DNA of 64,000 bases from Sinomicrobium kalidii (GCF_021183825.1 NZ_CP089211.1:3583501-3647500); one strand, 5' to 3'. Shown: positions 54,028 through 61,832, counted from the stretch's first letter. Program-made: numbers and translations. Notes: a model not told the origin generated them from the sequence alone.

Positions 54028-54612
54028 ATGGCAGAAAAGAAGGTACATGAGGACCAGAAATATATAGATGGCCTGCTGAAGAACAATTCGATAGTCATAC
54101 GGTCCATATACGAAAGGTTTGCACCGAAAGTGGTACGTTATATCCGAAACAATAGCGGGGATACGGGCGATGCGGAAGATATTATCCAGGAAGTCCTCGT
54201 TATTATATATAAACAGGCCAGGGACAAGGGACTGCAACTTAGCTGTCCTTTTGACGCTTACTTTTTTCTGCTCTGTAAAAGGCAATGGTTCAACGAACTG
54301 AAAAAATCTTCCCGGAAAGAGGTAACAAGAGAAGGTGAAAACGTATATAAGGACGAAGGGGCGGAAGCACTGGTCATGGAGACGGATATTTTCAATGAAA
54401 AAGAGAAACTTTTTACCGCGATGTTCGACCGGCTGGGAAAAGCCTGCAAGGAACTGCTGCAAACGTCATTCCGGTTAAAATCCATGGAAGAGGTTGCCGA
54501 AAAGCTGAACATATCCTATGCCTATGCACGCAAGAAGAAATCACTGTGTATCGGAAAGCTTACGGAAATGATACGCCAATCGCCCGGATATAAAAAAATA
54601 AAATCCTCCTGA
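54028..54612 (+). CDS. ECF-type RNA polymerase sigma factor
   Basis: A 194-residue sigma-70-family protein. Region 2: IRSIYERFAPKVVRYIRNNSGD then GDAEDIIQEVLVIIYKQARDKG. Region 4: MEEVAEKLNISYAYARKKKSLCIGKL, with an unusual Lys-rich recognition helix. It is unlike the FecI-type sigma at 8688 in having no hydrophobic tail and no FecR neighbour. Its stop overlaps by one base the start of a gene for a membrane protein with a TPR tail (TGATG), so the two are translationally coupled and the partner is the likely anti-sigma or sensor. Divergent lipoprotein genes are possible targets. Confidence 0.9.
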   Translation: MAEKKVHEDQKYIDGLLKNNSIVIRSIYERFAPKVVRYIRNNSGDTGDAEDIIQEVLVIIYKQARDKGLQLSCPFDAYFFLLCKRQWFNELKKSSRKEVTREGENVYKDEGAEALVMETDIFNEKEKLFTAMFDRLGKACKELLQTSFRLKSMEEVAEKLNISYAYARKKKSLCIGKLTEMIRQSPGYKKIKSS

Positions 54613-55352
54613 TGATGGAAGAGCGTGATTATATATTGTTTGAAGCCTATCTTTCGGGGGTAATTTCCCCGGAGGAAAAAGAGAAGCTTAAAATGAGGCT
54701 GGAAAAGGACGGGGAACTGAAAGCGTCCTTCGAGCTCTACAAAGAGACTTCCGCCCACCTGGAAAACAGGTTCGGAAAGGAAAAAGATACTATAGCTTTC
54801 CGGGAAAAGGTGTCCGGTATTTCAGAAGTGTATTTTCGTGATGCGCCGGGCAGGAAAAAAGGGTTCCGCAAATTGCGCCCGTGGCAGATGGTCGCGGCGG
54901 CCGGTGTGCTGGTGATCCTCGGTATTTTCTTATCGCGCAGGATGAGTGTTCCCTCTTATGACGACTATGCCGGTTACCCGGAAATTAGCCTGGCCGTACG
55001 CGGGGAAAGCAATACCGTTTTACTGCAGGCAGAGACCGCCTTTAACAACGGGGATTACGGGGAAGCGGCCACACTGCTCGGAGAAATAGTGAAAGGAGGC
55101 AATACCAATCCGGAAATACAACTGTATCGCGCTATTTCACTGGTAGAGCTCAACCGGTTCGGGGAGGCAGATGCCGTATTGGACAGACTTATGGATTCCG
55201 GTTCCGTAATCCGGTATGATGCCATGTGGTATGCGGCCCTGAGTAAACTGAAACAAAAGGACTTTTCGGCCAGTGCGGATATCCTGGAAAGAATACCCGA
55301 AAGTGCAGATCGGTACAAAAGGGCGCAAAAATTGCTTAAAAGACTGGAATAA
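54612..55352 (+). CDS. Single-pass membrane protein with TPR tail, likely anti-sigma partner
   Basis: A 246-residue protein whose ATG overlaps the sigma stop codon; a second ATG at 54615 is equally possible. Residues 1-90 are soluble and charged (YILFEAYLSGVISPEEKEKLKMRLEKDGELKASFELY), a layout typical of anti-sigma N-terminal domains with no zinc-binding motif visible. One membrane helix lies at ~92-108 (WQMVAAAGVLVILGIFL). The C-terminal ~120 residues are TPR-like (AETAFNNGDYGEAATLLGEIV, ISLVELNRFGEADAVLDRLM) and probably extracytoplasmic. It likely binds the sigma in the cytoplasm and senses a protein partner outside. This function is inferred from coupling and topology only. Confidence 0.75.
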   Translation: MMEERDYILFEAYLSGVISPEEKEKLKMRLEKDGELKASFELYKETSAHLENRFGKEKDTIAFREKVSGISEVYFRDAPGRKKGFRKLRPWQMVAAAGVLVILGIFLSRRMSVPSYDDYAGYPEISLAVRGESNTVLLQAETAFNNGDYGEAATLLGEIVKGGNTNPEIQLYRAISLVELNRFGEADAVLDRLMDSGSVIRYDAMWYAALSKLKQKDFSASADILERIPESADRYKRAQKLLKRLE

Positions 55353-55379
55353 TAATCGTCTTTTCGGCAATACTTTTCG

Positions 55380-56681
55380 TTAGTCAAATCTTATAAACAT
55401 ATCCTTAAAGTTAAAAGTTACCCTGTTAAATTTTTTCATAAGGTCCTGGCCCAGGTTGCCGAGGTAGTGATTGTCCGGCTTCAGGGGTTCTTTTAATACC
55501 ATAATGGAATCCATCCTGATCTCCCGGTTGCCGATCTCCGGTGTAAAGGTGATGTACATGCCCCTTTTGGTGATATTTCCGCCCGCACCGCCGATGCCCA
55601 CCTCGGTTTCTTCATAAACGCTATCCAGCACTTTTTTGTTTTTCTCGTAGTACGTATCGTATAACATGCTGCCCATAGCCCCGGTATCCATGGTGTAGGT
55701 ACCCCAGCCGCTTTTGTCTTTCAGGTATATTAAGGGGGTGAGGAAATCAATGGCCATGTTTTTTTCTGCTGAAGTTGTTTGTTGTCTCGGTACTATGAAC
55801 CTGTTGTCCCTGGTGATCTGTATTTCCTTCATGGCTTCGATAACGGGAAAACCGATAATACCGTGAATCTGGTAGTCTATTTGCGGAAAGGCAAGCGCCT
55901 CATCGGGGAAAACCAGAAAAACCGCATTACGAATGATAAGACTGTCAAGGAAAAGTTCGGGAGCTATGGCTATCCGGGATTTTATTTCATGACCGGCTAT
56001 GCCGTCTACGTTAACCGTACCGTCCAGGAGAATGAGGCCGAAACGTTGTGCGGCGGTCTCCGTGATTGTAGACAGGTTGGCCCCGGTATCAAGAACAAAT
56101 TGTTGCTGCACCGTATCGCGGGAAACCAGAAGATTCTGGAGTTGTGCTTTGTCCCTTGTGATTTTCAGGTTTACGGTATTGTTGATCGCTATCTGTTGCT
56201 TGGGCTGATCTTTCAGGGCAGACCATATGACCAGGGTGTTTTTGTGGTCTTTTTCTTCTTCATCGGTGAGCCAGTCCGGATATTCGGAAATGAGACGTGC
56301 CAGAGCATCCCTGGCTTTTTCGTATTCACATAGCTTGGAATAATTAACATGTCCAATGGAAAGTATCCTGAATTTCAGACTGTCCGATATTTCAGAACCG
56401 TGCTCGTTCAGGAGGAGGTTCATTTTGTGGATGGACGAGTCCGGACGGTTAAAGACATTATTCAAAAAAACACCGGTTTTGAGCCTGTGGAGTTCGGAAA
56501 GATGGTTGAGGTTTTCCTTATATATTTTCCGGGCGCGGAAATAATCTTTCGCGTTGATCAGGGAGTCGATTTTAAGATAGATTTCTTCGCTACCTGCCTG
56601 TTTTACCTGGCCGTTGACTATTGTGGCGAGCAGCAGGAAAATGGTTGTTATTGTTCTGTAAACAGAATGTTCCGGGTTCAT
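55380..56681 (-). CDS. Secreted aspartic protease with two DTG motifs
   Basis: A 433-residue protein with a Sec signal (to IVNGQ). An N-terminal helical part (~30-160) is followed by two retropepsin-like halves: QQQFVLDTGANLSTITETAAQRFGL with D198, and GTYTMDTGAMGSMLYDTYYEKN with D332. Each half also has a hydrophobic flap/Gly block (IHGIIGFPVIEA; NHYLGNLGQDLM). Two DTG triads in one chain can form a complete pepsin-like active site. Bacterial retropepsin-like proteases often have one motif per chain or two in tandem. It is convergent with the sigma/TPR pair, 27 bases away. A regulatory link to the CHAT cluster is only suggested by location. Confidence 0.85.
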   Translation of the reverse strand: MNPEHSVYRTITTIFLLLATIVNGQVKQAGSEEIYLKIDSLINAKDYFRARKIYKENLNHLSELHRLKTGVFLNNVFNRPDSSIHKMNLLLNEHGSEISDSLKFRILSIGHVNYSKLCEYEKARDALARLISEYPDWLTDEEEKDHKNTLVIWSALKDQPKQQIAINNTVNLKITRDKAQLQNLLVSRDTVQQQFVLDTGANLSTITETAAQRFGLILLDGTVNVDGIAGHEIKSRIAIAPELFLDSLIIRNAVFLVFPDEALAFPQIDYQIHGIIGFPVIEAMKEIQITRDNRFIVPRQQTTSAEKNMAIDFLTPLIYLKDKSGWGTYTMDTGAMGSMLYDTYYEKNKKVLDSVYEETEVGIGGAGGNITKRGMYITFTPEIGNREIRMDSIMVLKEPLKPDNHYLGNLGQDLMKKFNRVTFNFKDMFIRFD

Positions 56682-56800
56682 TTTCAGATTTTTAAAGGTT
56701 ATCGATCGGATAAGCTAAAATTAGAAAATAAATCCGTAACCCGCGTGTTCTTCAGGTGTTTTTAATTTGTATAAAAGGCGTATATAAAAAAAATATAATC

Positions 56801-57499
56801 TTATTTTCCCGACCTGAATCCGGTTGCTTTCTTTTTCCCCGAAGCAAAATCGTAAGCTATGCCTGCCATACATCCCCAGGAAAAATACCAGAGCAGTTCG
56901 GTTAAGGGGACGTTTCCCAGGACGGTAGCCCCGTACGGTGTTCCGGAAAGCAATCCGTATGAATCCCAGTAGGTAGGCGATATGAGGTTAAAAATAATCG
57001 CATAAACCGGAATGATGATCAGCAGGGTAAGTATTCCGGAGACCAGTAAAGGTATCCACAGGTCTTTCCGGATAGAAGCCATTATGACTGAAAAGATGAT
57101 AAAGGCGATGGAACTGACAAAAATGGAATTGAACCCCAGCCAGTTGTTAAAAAGAAAAAGCGCCCCGATCCCCGTCAGAAAAAGAAAGGCAAAGTGTTTT
57201 TTCCTGCGTTGTTCCCCGTTGGAAAAGGTTCTCCGGAAAACCACGTCATATACCGAGACGGCCAGGCCCGTAATGAAAAAACCGAACAAAAAATCTTCCG
57301 GGGAAACGGTGGCCAGACCTACTGAAGAAGGAGGACGCCAGTAATCGCGGAAATACCAGAATTCCGCGATCAATCCCGCAAGACCGCCCATTACACTTGC
57401 TTTTAACATTTTTCTTCTTAAATCGGGCCTGGAGCGAAAGAAAATAAGCCAGGGCACACATAAAAACACGGAAATGAACAAGTAGATGAATTGATCCAT
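56801..57499 (-). CDS. Integral membrane protein, lycopene-cyclase-domain-like
   Basis: A 232-residue protein with about seven hydrophobic helices. It shows a duplicated pattern: WRPPSSVGLATVSPEDFLFGFFITG in the first half and YWDSYGLLSGTPYGATVLG followed by VPLTELLWYFSWG in the second. The W...G...P-x-E-x-x-L pattern recalls the heterodimer-type lycopene cyclase domain, which carries PxE(E) motifs in membrane helices. The match is by eye and partial; no other carotenoid gene is in the window, so cyclase activity is doubtful. It lies 74 bases before the M23-like gene end and is on the same strand. Confidence 0.5.
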   Translation of the reverse strand: MDQFIYLFISVFLCVPWLIFFRSRPDLRRKMLKASVMGGLAGLIAEFWYFRDYWRPPSSVGLATVSPEDFLFGFFITGLAVSVYDVVFRRTFSNGEQRRKKHFAFLFLTGIGALFLFNNWLGFNSIFVSSIAFIIFSVIMASIRKDLWIPLLVSGILTLLIIIPVYAIIFNLISPTYWDSYGLLSGTPYGATVLGNVPLTELLWYFSWGCMAGIAYDFASGKKKATGFRSGK

Positions 57500-57573
57500 G
57501 GAAGGGTGATAATGGTTGGTTTAATGCCCGTAAAGTTAATAAATTCGTTTTATATCAGGGGATTTTCCATTTT

Positions 57574-58710
57574 TCAAAACCTGATAACAGTGTTGGGAGA
57601 CGGCCTTTCCCGGTATTTTTCCTGCCCGGAATCCTTTTTTGCCGGTGTCCATGGTATTTTTCCGAAGCGGGAAAAATCTTTATAATAGCCGAGAAGGGTG
57701 AAACGTTCAAACAAAAAGGGAAGGCCTTCCGCGCCCAGAGGTGAATCGGTATCGGCTACGTGCAGGTGCAGGTGAGGCCCTGTGGACTGCCCGGTAAAAC
57801 CGAGAGAAGCGATAACTTCACCTTTTTTGACTTTCTGTCCCGGTCTTACCCGGATGCTTCCCGGTTTAAGGTGTTCGTAAAATACGTAACGATCGTTACC
57901 GATGTTCAGGGATACGTAATTTCCGGTGGCTTTGCCCGCCGGGTATTTCGGGTGACCGGAAATGGTGGCACTTTCCGTAAAATCATCCCTGGCCGATGCT
58001 ACCGTACCGTCTGCAACGGCAAGTACATCAACGCCGTATCCGTACCAGTTTTTAACCAGGTCTTTATCGCCTTTTACCAGTTTGCCTTCACTATCCGTTT
58101 GCATAAAGTCAATGGCAAAACGCCCGGGTATCCGTGCTTTTCCCTCCACGGTATAGAATACCCTGCGGTGCCCGCGTTCCCAGTCCGGGCTGTAGATCGC
58201 TACCCAGGGGCCGCCGCGTAACGGAGGACCGAGAACAATTGTTGTTTCCCGGAGGTCAAATGCCGGCCCCGTAAATGAAACCGGTTTGTTGGCTCTGTCC
58301 GGATGTATAAACTGAAAGTTGTGTACAAGTGTCTTATTTTTTACTCCGGCCGGCAGGGTAAACTCCATAAATATGACACTCGCTCCTCCCGGAGGTAATA
58401 CATTGTCCGGGAGTTGCTTTGCCGTGTCTGTTGTTTTATGCCGAAACTGCCATTGGTCGCCTGTGATCGAGAAAACAGGAATGCTGTCTGCTTGTCCCCG
58501 GACTTCCAGTCGGGTGAACTTTACGGGGCTATCGGAGAAATTGGTGAGGTGCAGTTCGTAATAAATCGTGGGTTTTCCATCTATGGTAACAATTTCCGGC
58601 AGGTGCCCTATGCGTACATCCGGGGTTTGCACATATTCCTGTCCGGCTACCTTTTCCGTAAAAAGGATACACATCGAGAGGAACAGAAGTAGGGTAGCTA
58701 ATGGTTTCAT
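57574..58710 (-). CDS. M23-like (LytM-fold) secreted protein
   Basis: A 378-residue protein with a Sec signal (to KVAGQ) and an N-terminal beta-rich domain (~25-170) with RVFYTVEGKARIPGRFAIDF at the junction. The C-terminal LytM/M23 domain (~200-330) has the second zinc block in STGPHLHLHVAD and the conserved YEHLKPGSIRVRPGQKVKKGEVIASLGFTG. The first zinc motif, normally HxxxD, reads GYGVD in WYGYGVDVLAVADGTV, so the first His ligand is missing. M23 proteins cleave peptidoglycan cross-links, and some without full ligands regulate other amidases. Catalysis here is therefore uncertain. Confidence 0.85.
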   Translation of the reverse strand: MKPLATLLLFLSMCILFTEKVAGQEYVQTPDVRIGHLPEIVTIDGKPTIYYELHLTNFSDSPVKFTRLEVRGQADSIPVFSITGDQWQFRHKTTDTAKQLPDNVLPPGGASVIFMEFTLPAGVKNKTLVHNFQFIHPDRANKPVSFTGPAFDLRETTIVLGPPLRGGPWVAIYSPDWERGHRRVFYTVEGKARIPGRFAIDFMQTDSEGKLVKGDKDLVKNWYGYGVDVLAVADGTVASARDDFTESATISGHPKYPAGKATGNYVSLNIGNDRYVFYEHLKPGSIRVRPGQKVKKGEVIASLGFTGQSTGPHLHLHVADTDSPLGAEGLPFLFERFTLLGYYKDFSRFGKIPWTPAKKDSGQEKYRERPSPNTVIRF

Positions 58711-59111
58711 CAGTGCTTTTTTGTTATTTCTATGCTAATGTATTCATTATTTGGGTATTATCCGGTTACGATATCCTTTTTAACTTTTCTGGGGCTATTT
58801 TAAATTTATATATAAATCTCTGTGGTAAAATAAAGCCCATGACATAACAGATCACGGCTCTCTGAGTTTTTAAAAGCTCCTCCCTTCATCCCGATTGTCC
58901 CGATATCCATCGGGATCGGGAGAAGGGAGGTGGCACGACTTTAGTCGTGACGGAGGGTTTGAAATCCCAAACCATTGGATAAACAAAGTGTTTGGGTGCA
59001 ATTCCCAGGGCTTGGGCTGGTCAAACTCCCCGTCCTGCACAGCAGGACATCCCTTATTTCTTATCCATTGTTCACGTTAACCCAATTAACTTTTTGTGAG
59101 TAACGGGACTG
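58711..59111. other. Gene-less 400-bp gap with structured element
   Basis: No credible gene lies here. A 61-codon open frame at 58895-59080 coincides with a set of perfect palindromes and is best explained by them. The left part (58711-58870) is AT-rich and may hold the promoter of the M23-like gene. The right part is the palindromic element described at 58879-59048. Confidence 0.6.
58879..59048. repeat. REP-like element with several hairpins
   Basis: Four hairpins in ~170 bases. (1) A 52-base hairpin: CCTCCCTTC (58879-58887) pairs with GAAGGGAGG (58922-58930), TCCCGAT (58889-58895) with ATCGGGA (58915-58921), and CCCGAT (58899-58904) with ATCGGG (58909-58914). (2) CACGACT (58934-58940) with AGTCGTG (58943-58949). 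(3) GGTTTG (58956-58961) with CAAACC (58968-58973). (4) GTCCTGC (59032-59038) with GCAGGAC (59042-59048). This resembles REP elements mobilised by Y1 transposases; no transposase is in the window. A structured RNA is the alternative. Confidence 0.65.
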
Positions 59112-59345
59112 TCAATCTGTATACAAGGAACAACACACTTCCATGGCTGCAAGGAGGTCAATGATCTTTCGGATATTGATATGATACCCTTCTACACGGA
59201 GTATCCTGTCGCAATCTTCCAGGTCGAAATTGATATGCGTGTTGGGAAAATGATGTGACAATACGAGGATGCAACTGTCTGCCGTAGTGGCGTCGGTAAC
59301 ATCGGTTTTAAATATTTCTACGGTGGTGCGGGCAGTTCTCATCAT
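59112..59345 (-). CDS. Small 77-residue protein, paralogue of the 61197 gene
   Basis: A 77-residue protein without signal or membrane helix. It shares a strong block with the equally long protein at 61197: STVEIF-type start, FP-x-x-HINFDLEDCD, ILRVEG and a final amphipathic helix. The predicted order (strand, helix, strand, strand, helix) recalls heavy-metal-associated-like folds, but the metal-binding CxxC is absent. Function unknown. It lies 21 bases after the beta-barrel gene stop on the same strand, so it may be the last gene of that transcript. Confidence 0.75.
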   Translation of the reverse strand: MMRTARTTVEIFKTDVTDATTADSCILVLSHHFPNTHINFDLEDCDRILRVEGYHINIRKIIDLLAAMEVCCSLYTD

Positions 59346-59366
59346 ACCTGTTTTCGGTGATGTGGT

Positions 59367-60230
59367 TCAGTCTAAAGTATAGCGGATACCGGCGTTCAGG
59401 TAGAGCGAATTTTTAAGGTCAAAATCGTAAAGGACGTTATCGTCCAGTTTATAGGTTTGGATCTGCAGTTCGTTGAATATGGAATATCCGCCCTCGGCAA
59501 AGAGGGAAAATGATTTCCCGATCTTGTAATGGTATCCCAGTCCGCCTATTACAGCCAGGTGTGACAGTCTGCTCTTTTCCTTTTCCTGGTCGGGAAGTAC
59601 GGGTTTGCCGATATTGGCCAGCGTCCAGTCCAGTTTGGCAAAGGGTTGTATGGCACTGCGTTTGCTGAAGTTATAGTTGAGGTAAAAGCTGGGCACGCCC
59701 AGGTGATAGGACAGTTTTTCATTAACGATACGATAGTAAGAGACTACCCCGACGGGAAAACCGAGTTGCAGGTCGTAAGCCATGCCGAAGGAAAAAAATG
59801 CGGTGTGCTCTTTATTGGACATGGTGGCCACAACATAGGCGGTAAGGGTAAAATCCCTGAACTTCACCGCGCCGTCAAAATTTGAGGAGACCCCGGGTTC
59901 TGCGACGGCCCTGAGACTCCATTTGGAATTGAGTATCCTGAGATACCCGGCCTTTACAGAGGCGGCGTGAAACCTTTCTAATTCTGAAGTAGGGAAAGAT
60001 TGACGCCTGTCTTCAAAATCAAATGAAGAATGAATGTAGCGGGCACCTAATATCAGGGAATTGCCTTTTTCATTGACGGGAATGGTCTTCTGAAATGAAA
60101 ATTCAGACCGGTGGATACCCGCTCTGTCATTTTTGGAAAGCAGGGAAGAAGATACGGAAAGACCGTCTCCCATCTGGGCGTAGCCGGTATTAAAGCCTGC
60201 TAATACGGCTACTGCAATGAGTTTTTTCAT
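59367..60230 (-). CDS. Outer-membrane beta-barrel protein (DUF6268-like)
   Basis: A 287-residue protein with a Sec signal (to GYAQ) followed by alternating amphipathic strands: LILGARYIHSSFDFEDRRQSF, SVKAGYLRILNSKWSLRAVAEPGVSS, HLAVIGGLGYHYKIGKSFSLFAEGGYSIF. It ends LYLNAGIRYTL plus D, close to the usual aromatic barrel end. It resembles uncharacterised Bacteroidota outer-membrane proteins annotated DUF6268. It lies 16 bases after the AraC-type gene on the same strand, so the regulator and barrel may be co-transcribed. Function unknown. Confidence 0.75.
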   Translation of the reverse strand: MKKLIAVAVLAGFNTGYAQMGDGLSVSSSLLSKNDRAGIHRSEFSFQKTIPVNEKGNSLILGARYIHSSFDFEDRRQSFPTSELERFHAASVKAGYLRILNSKWSLRAVAEPGVSSNFDGAVKFRDFTLTAYVVATMSNKEHTAFFSFGMAYDLQLGFPVGVVSYYRIVNEKLSYHLGVPSFYLNYNFSKRSAIQPFAKLDWTLANIGKPVLPDQEKEKSRLSHLAVIGGLGYHYKIGKSFSLFAEGGYSIFNELQIQTYKLDDNVLYDFDLKNSLYLNAGIRYTLD

Positions 60231-60246
60231 GAATTTGCCTGTTTTA

Positions 60247-61140
60247 TCAGTTTTTCAGGCAAACATAGGCATCGGTAGACTGTAGAAATTGTACGATTTC
60301 GACAACAGTACGGCAGGAAAAAGCAATGTTATCAGTAGATTGTACCATGGCGAAATTTTTTTCCCGGAATTGTTTCGGTGTAAGGGTGGTAACCTGCTTG
60401 AATTCCCGGATAAAGTGCGATTGGTCGTAATACCCGCAGGCATATGCCGTTTCCGTGAGCGAAACCGTATCGGAAGTGTGCATGAAACGCGCTGCGTTGT
60501 TAACGCGTTTGATCTTTACGAGTTCAGAAGGGCTCAGCCCTGTAATTTTATTAAACTTTCGTTCGATGGTTTTATAGCCGGTACGGTACAGTTTTCCGAG
60601 TTCACTTATTTTCAGCGGAGCATTTCCCAGCAACAGGGTATTGGTGCACGATTTCACAAAATTATAATCATCCGAAGCGTTCGAATTTTGCAGTTTTTTG
60701 AGCAAGAAGGCTTCAACCAGTTCAATTCTGGCGGCATCATCCGGGGCTTCGTGTACCTGTTCTTCCAGCAAAACGTATTCCCGGCCGAAAAAAATATCCA
60801 GGGCATAGTTGCGGTTGGCAAACAAACGGGCCGGAATCCCGAAAAAGGGAAAGGACCCGCCGGGCCTGAACCTTACGCAGAAATGTTTCAGCCTTCCGGG
60901 AAGGATAACGTGCGAAGACCTGTTTTGAATACCGGAGATATGGGAACCCTCGACAACTTCTTTTTTTCCGTTTTTCACTTCGGTATGACCGTCTCCGAAA
61001 TTGAAGACGAGTTCAATATTGCCGTCAGGAAGAAACGATTCCATTTCCCGGGCAGATACGGCACTGGTGACATCTGTACTCCAAAAACACTCCACGTATT
61101 CCGAAAGTACCGGATGTGGTTTGTATTCAACATATTTCAT
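60247..61140 (-). CDS. AraC-family transcriptional regulator
   Basis: A 297-residue regulator. The N-terminal ~160 residues match the DUF6597-type sensor domain (EYKPHPVLSEYVECFWSTD, SFLPDGNIELVFNFGD, VRFRPGGSFPFFGIPA). The C-terminal ~110 residues are an AraC double helix-turn-helix (LKISELGKLYRTGYKTIERKFNK, LTETAYACGYYDQSHFIREFKQVTTLTPKQF). The effector is unknown. Possible targets are the adjacent barrel gene and the small-protein genes on either side. Confidence 0.93.
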   Translation of the reverse strand: MKYVEYKPHPVLSEYVECFWSTDVTSAVSAREMESFLPDGNIELVFNFGDGHTEVKNGKKEVVEGSHISGIQNRSSHVILPGRLKHFCVRFRPGGSFPFFGIPARLFANRNYALDIFFGREYVLLEEQVHEAPDDAARIELVEAFLLKKLQNSNASDDYNFVKSCTNTLLLGNAPLKISELGKLYRTGYKTIERKFNKITGLSPSELVKIKRVNNAARFMHTSDTVSLTETAYACGYYDQSHFIREFKQVTTLTPKQFREKNFAMVQSTDNIAFSCRTVVEIVQFLQSTDAYVCLKN

Positions 61141-61196
61141 TTGATGAAGGAATGTAACTTAACAACGGGAAAGGAGGTATTGTAGTATGTTCGGCC

Positions 61197-61430
61197 CTAA
61201 AACAAAACCTCTGCATGGATGTGAAGGGAATATAAAATATCTTCTACCTTTTTGATGCTAACATACGGTCCCTCTACCCGCAATATCTTGTCACAATCTT
61301 CCAGGTCGAAATTTATATGTGCTTCAGGAAAATGATCGTTCAATACCGAGACGACCTTACCGGCAACGGCCGTGTCCGGTACATCGGTCCGGAAAATTTC
61401 CACGGTAGATTTAAAATTGTAGACAGGCAT
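61197..61430 (-). CDS. Small 77-residue protein, paralogue of the 59112 gene
   Basis: A 77-residue protein. I choose the ATG at 61430 (MPVYNFKSTVEIFRTDVPD); the longer frame to 61637 runs into the tautomerase-like gene and is not supported. It shares with the 59112 product the length and the core HINFDLEDCD...ILRVEG. It lies upstream of the AraC gene on the same strand. No domain is recognised; a ferredoxin-like alpha/beta fold without metal-binding Cys is plausible. The duplication around the AraC and barrel genes suggests a local function shared with them. Confidence 0.75.
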   Translation of the reverse strand: MPVYNFKSTVEIFRTDVPDTAVAGKVVSVLNDHFPEAHINFDLEDCDKILRVEGPYVSIKKVEDILYSLHIHAEVLF

Positions 61431-61486
61431 AATAATTTTTTTTGGGATGTGCCTATTAGTTCTTGTTTTAAGAAAAATGTTACAGT

Positions 61487-61822
61487 TTACCATGTTATAA
61501 TTTGTCCGTTTTCCATCACGTGGCCCGGTGCTATCACAGAGGTCATGATAAAAATGTCTTCTTCTTTCAGGTGCAGGCTTCCGGAAAGGATATCCAGGAG
61601 ACTTTGCTGTATGTTCCGTATGTCCTGTTCGGCCCATAGGTTGGGAAGGAAGAGGTTTACAATTACCTCATAGGATCTCCCGGCCTGTACGAAACCGCTG
61701 ATGAGGTTAAGGCAGATGTCCTTTTCCGCCACACCAATACGCATGCCCCATTCCCTGACCATGGTGTCCAGCAGGGTTTCCGGGATATCCTTTCGTTTTA
61801 CAAAACAGTTGGCAATGGGCAT
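61487..61822 (-). CDS. Tautomerase/MIF-like small protein
   Basis: A 111-residue protein starting Met-Pro (MPIANCFVKRKDIPETLLDTM). In the tautomerase superfamily the initiator Met is removed and Pro1 is the catalytic base. The order strand-helix-strand followed by a second such unit (YEVIVNLFLPNLWAEQDIRNI, EEDIFIMTSVI) fits a MIF/CHMI-like fold of ~110 residues. Substrate unknown; the assignment is by eye. It lies 10 bases after the SRPBCC gene on the same strand and is probably co-transcribed with it. Confidence 0.55.
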   Translation of the reverse strand: MPIANCFVKRKDIPETLLDTMVREWGMRIGVAEKDICLNLISGFVQAGRSYEVIVNLFLPNLWAEQDIRNIQQSLLDILSGSLHLKEEDIFIMTSVIAPGHVMENGQIITW

Positions 61823-61832
61823 GGGCGGTATT

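Noticed and set aside
58895..59080. 61-residue ORF in the 58.9-kb gap
   Set aside because: It coincides with strong palindromes, which explain the base pattern better than coding.
61431..61637. N-terminal extension of the small protein at 61197 to 61637
   Set aside because: The extension runs antisense-free but out of frame through the 3' part of the tautomerase-like gene on the same strand; the ATG at 61430 gives 77 residues, the same length as its paralogue.
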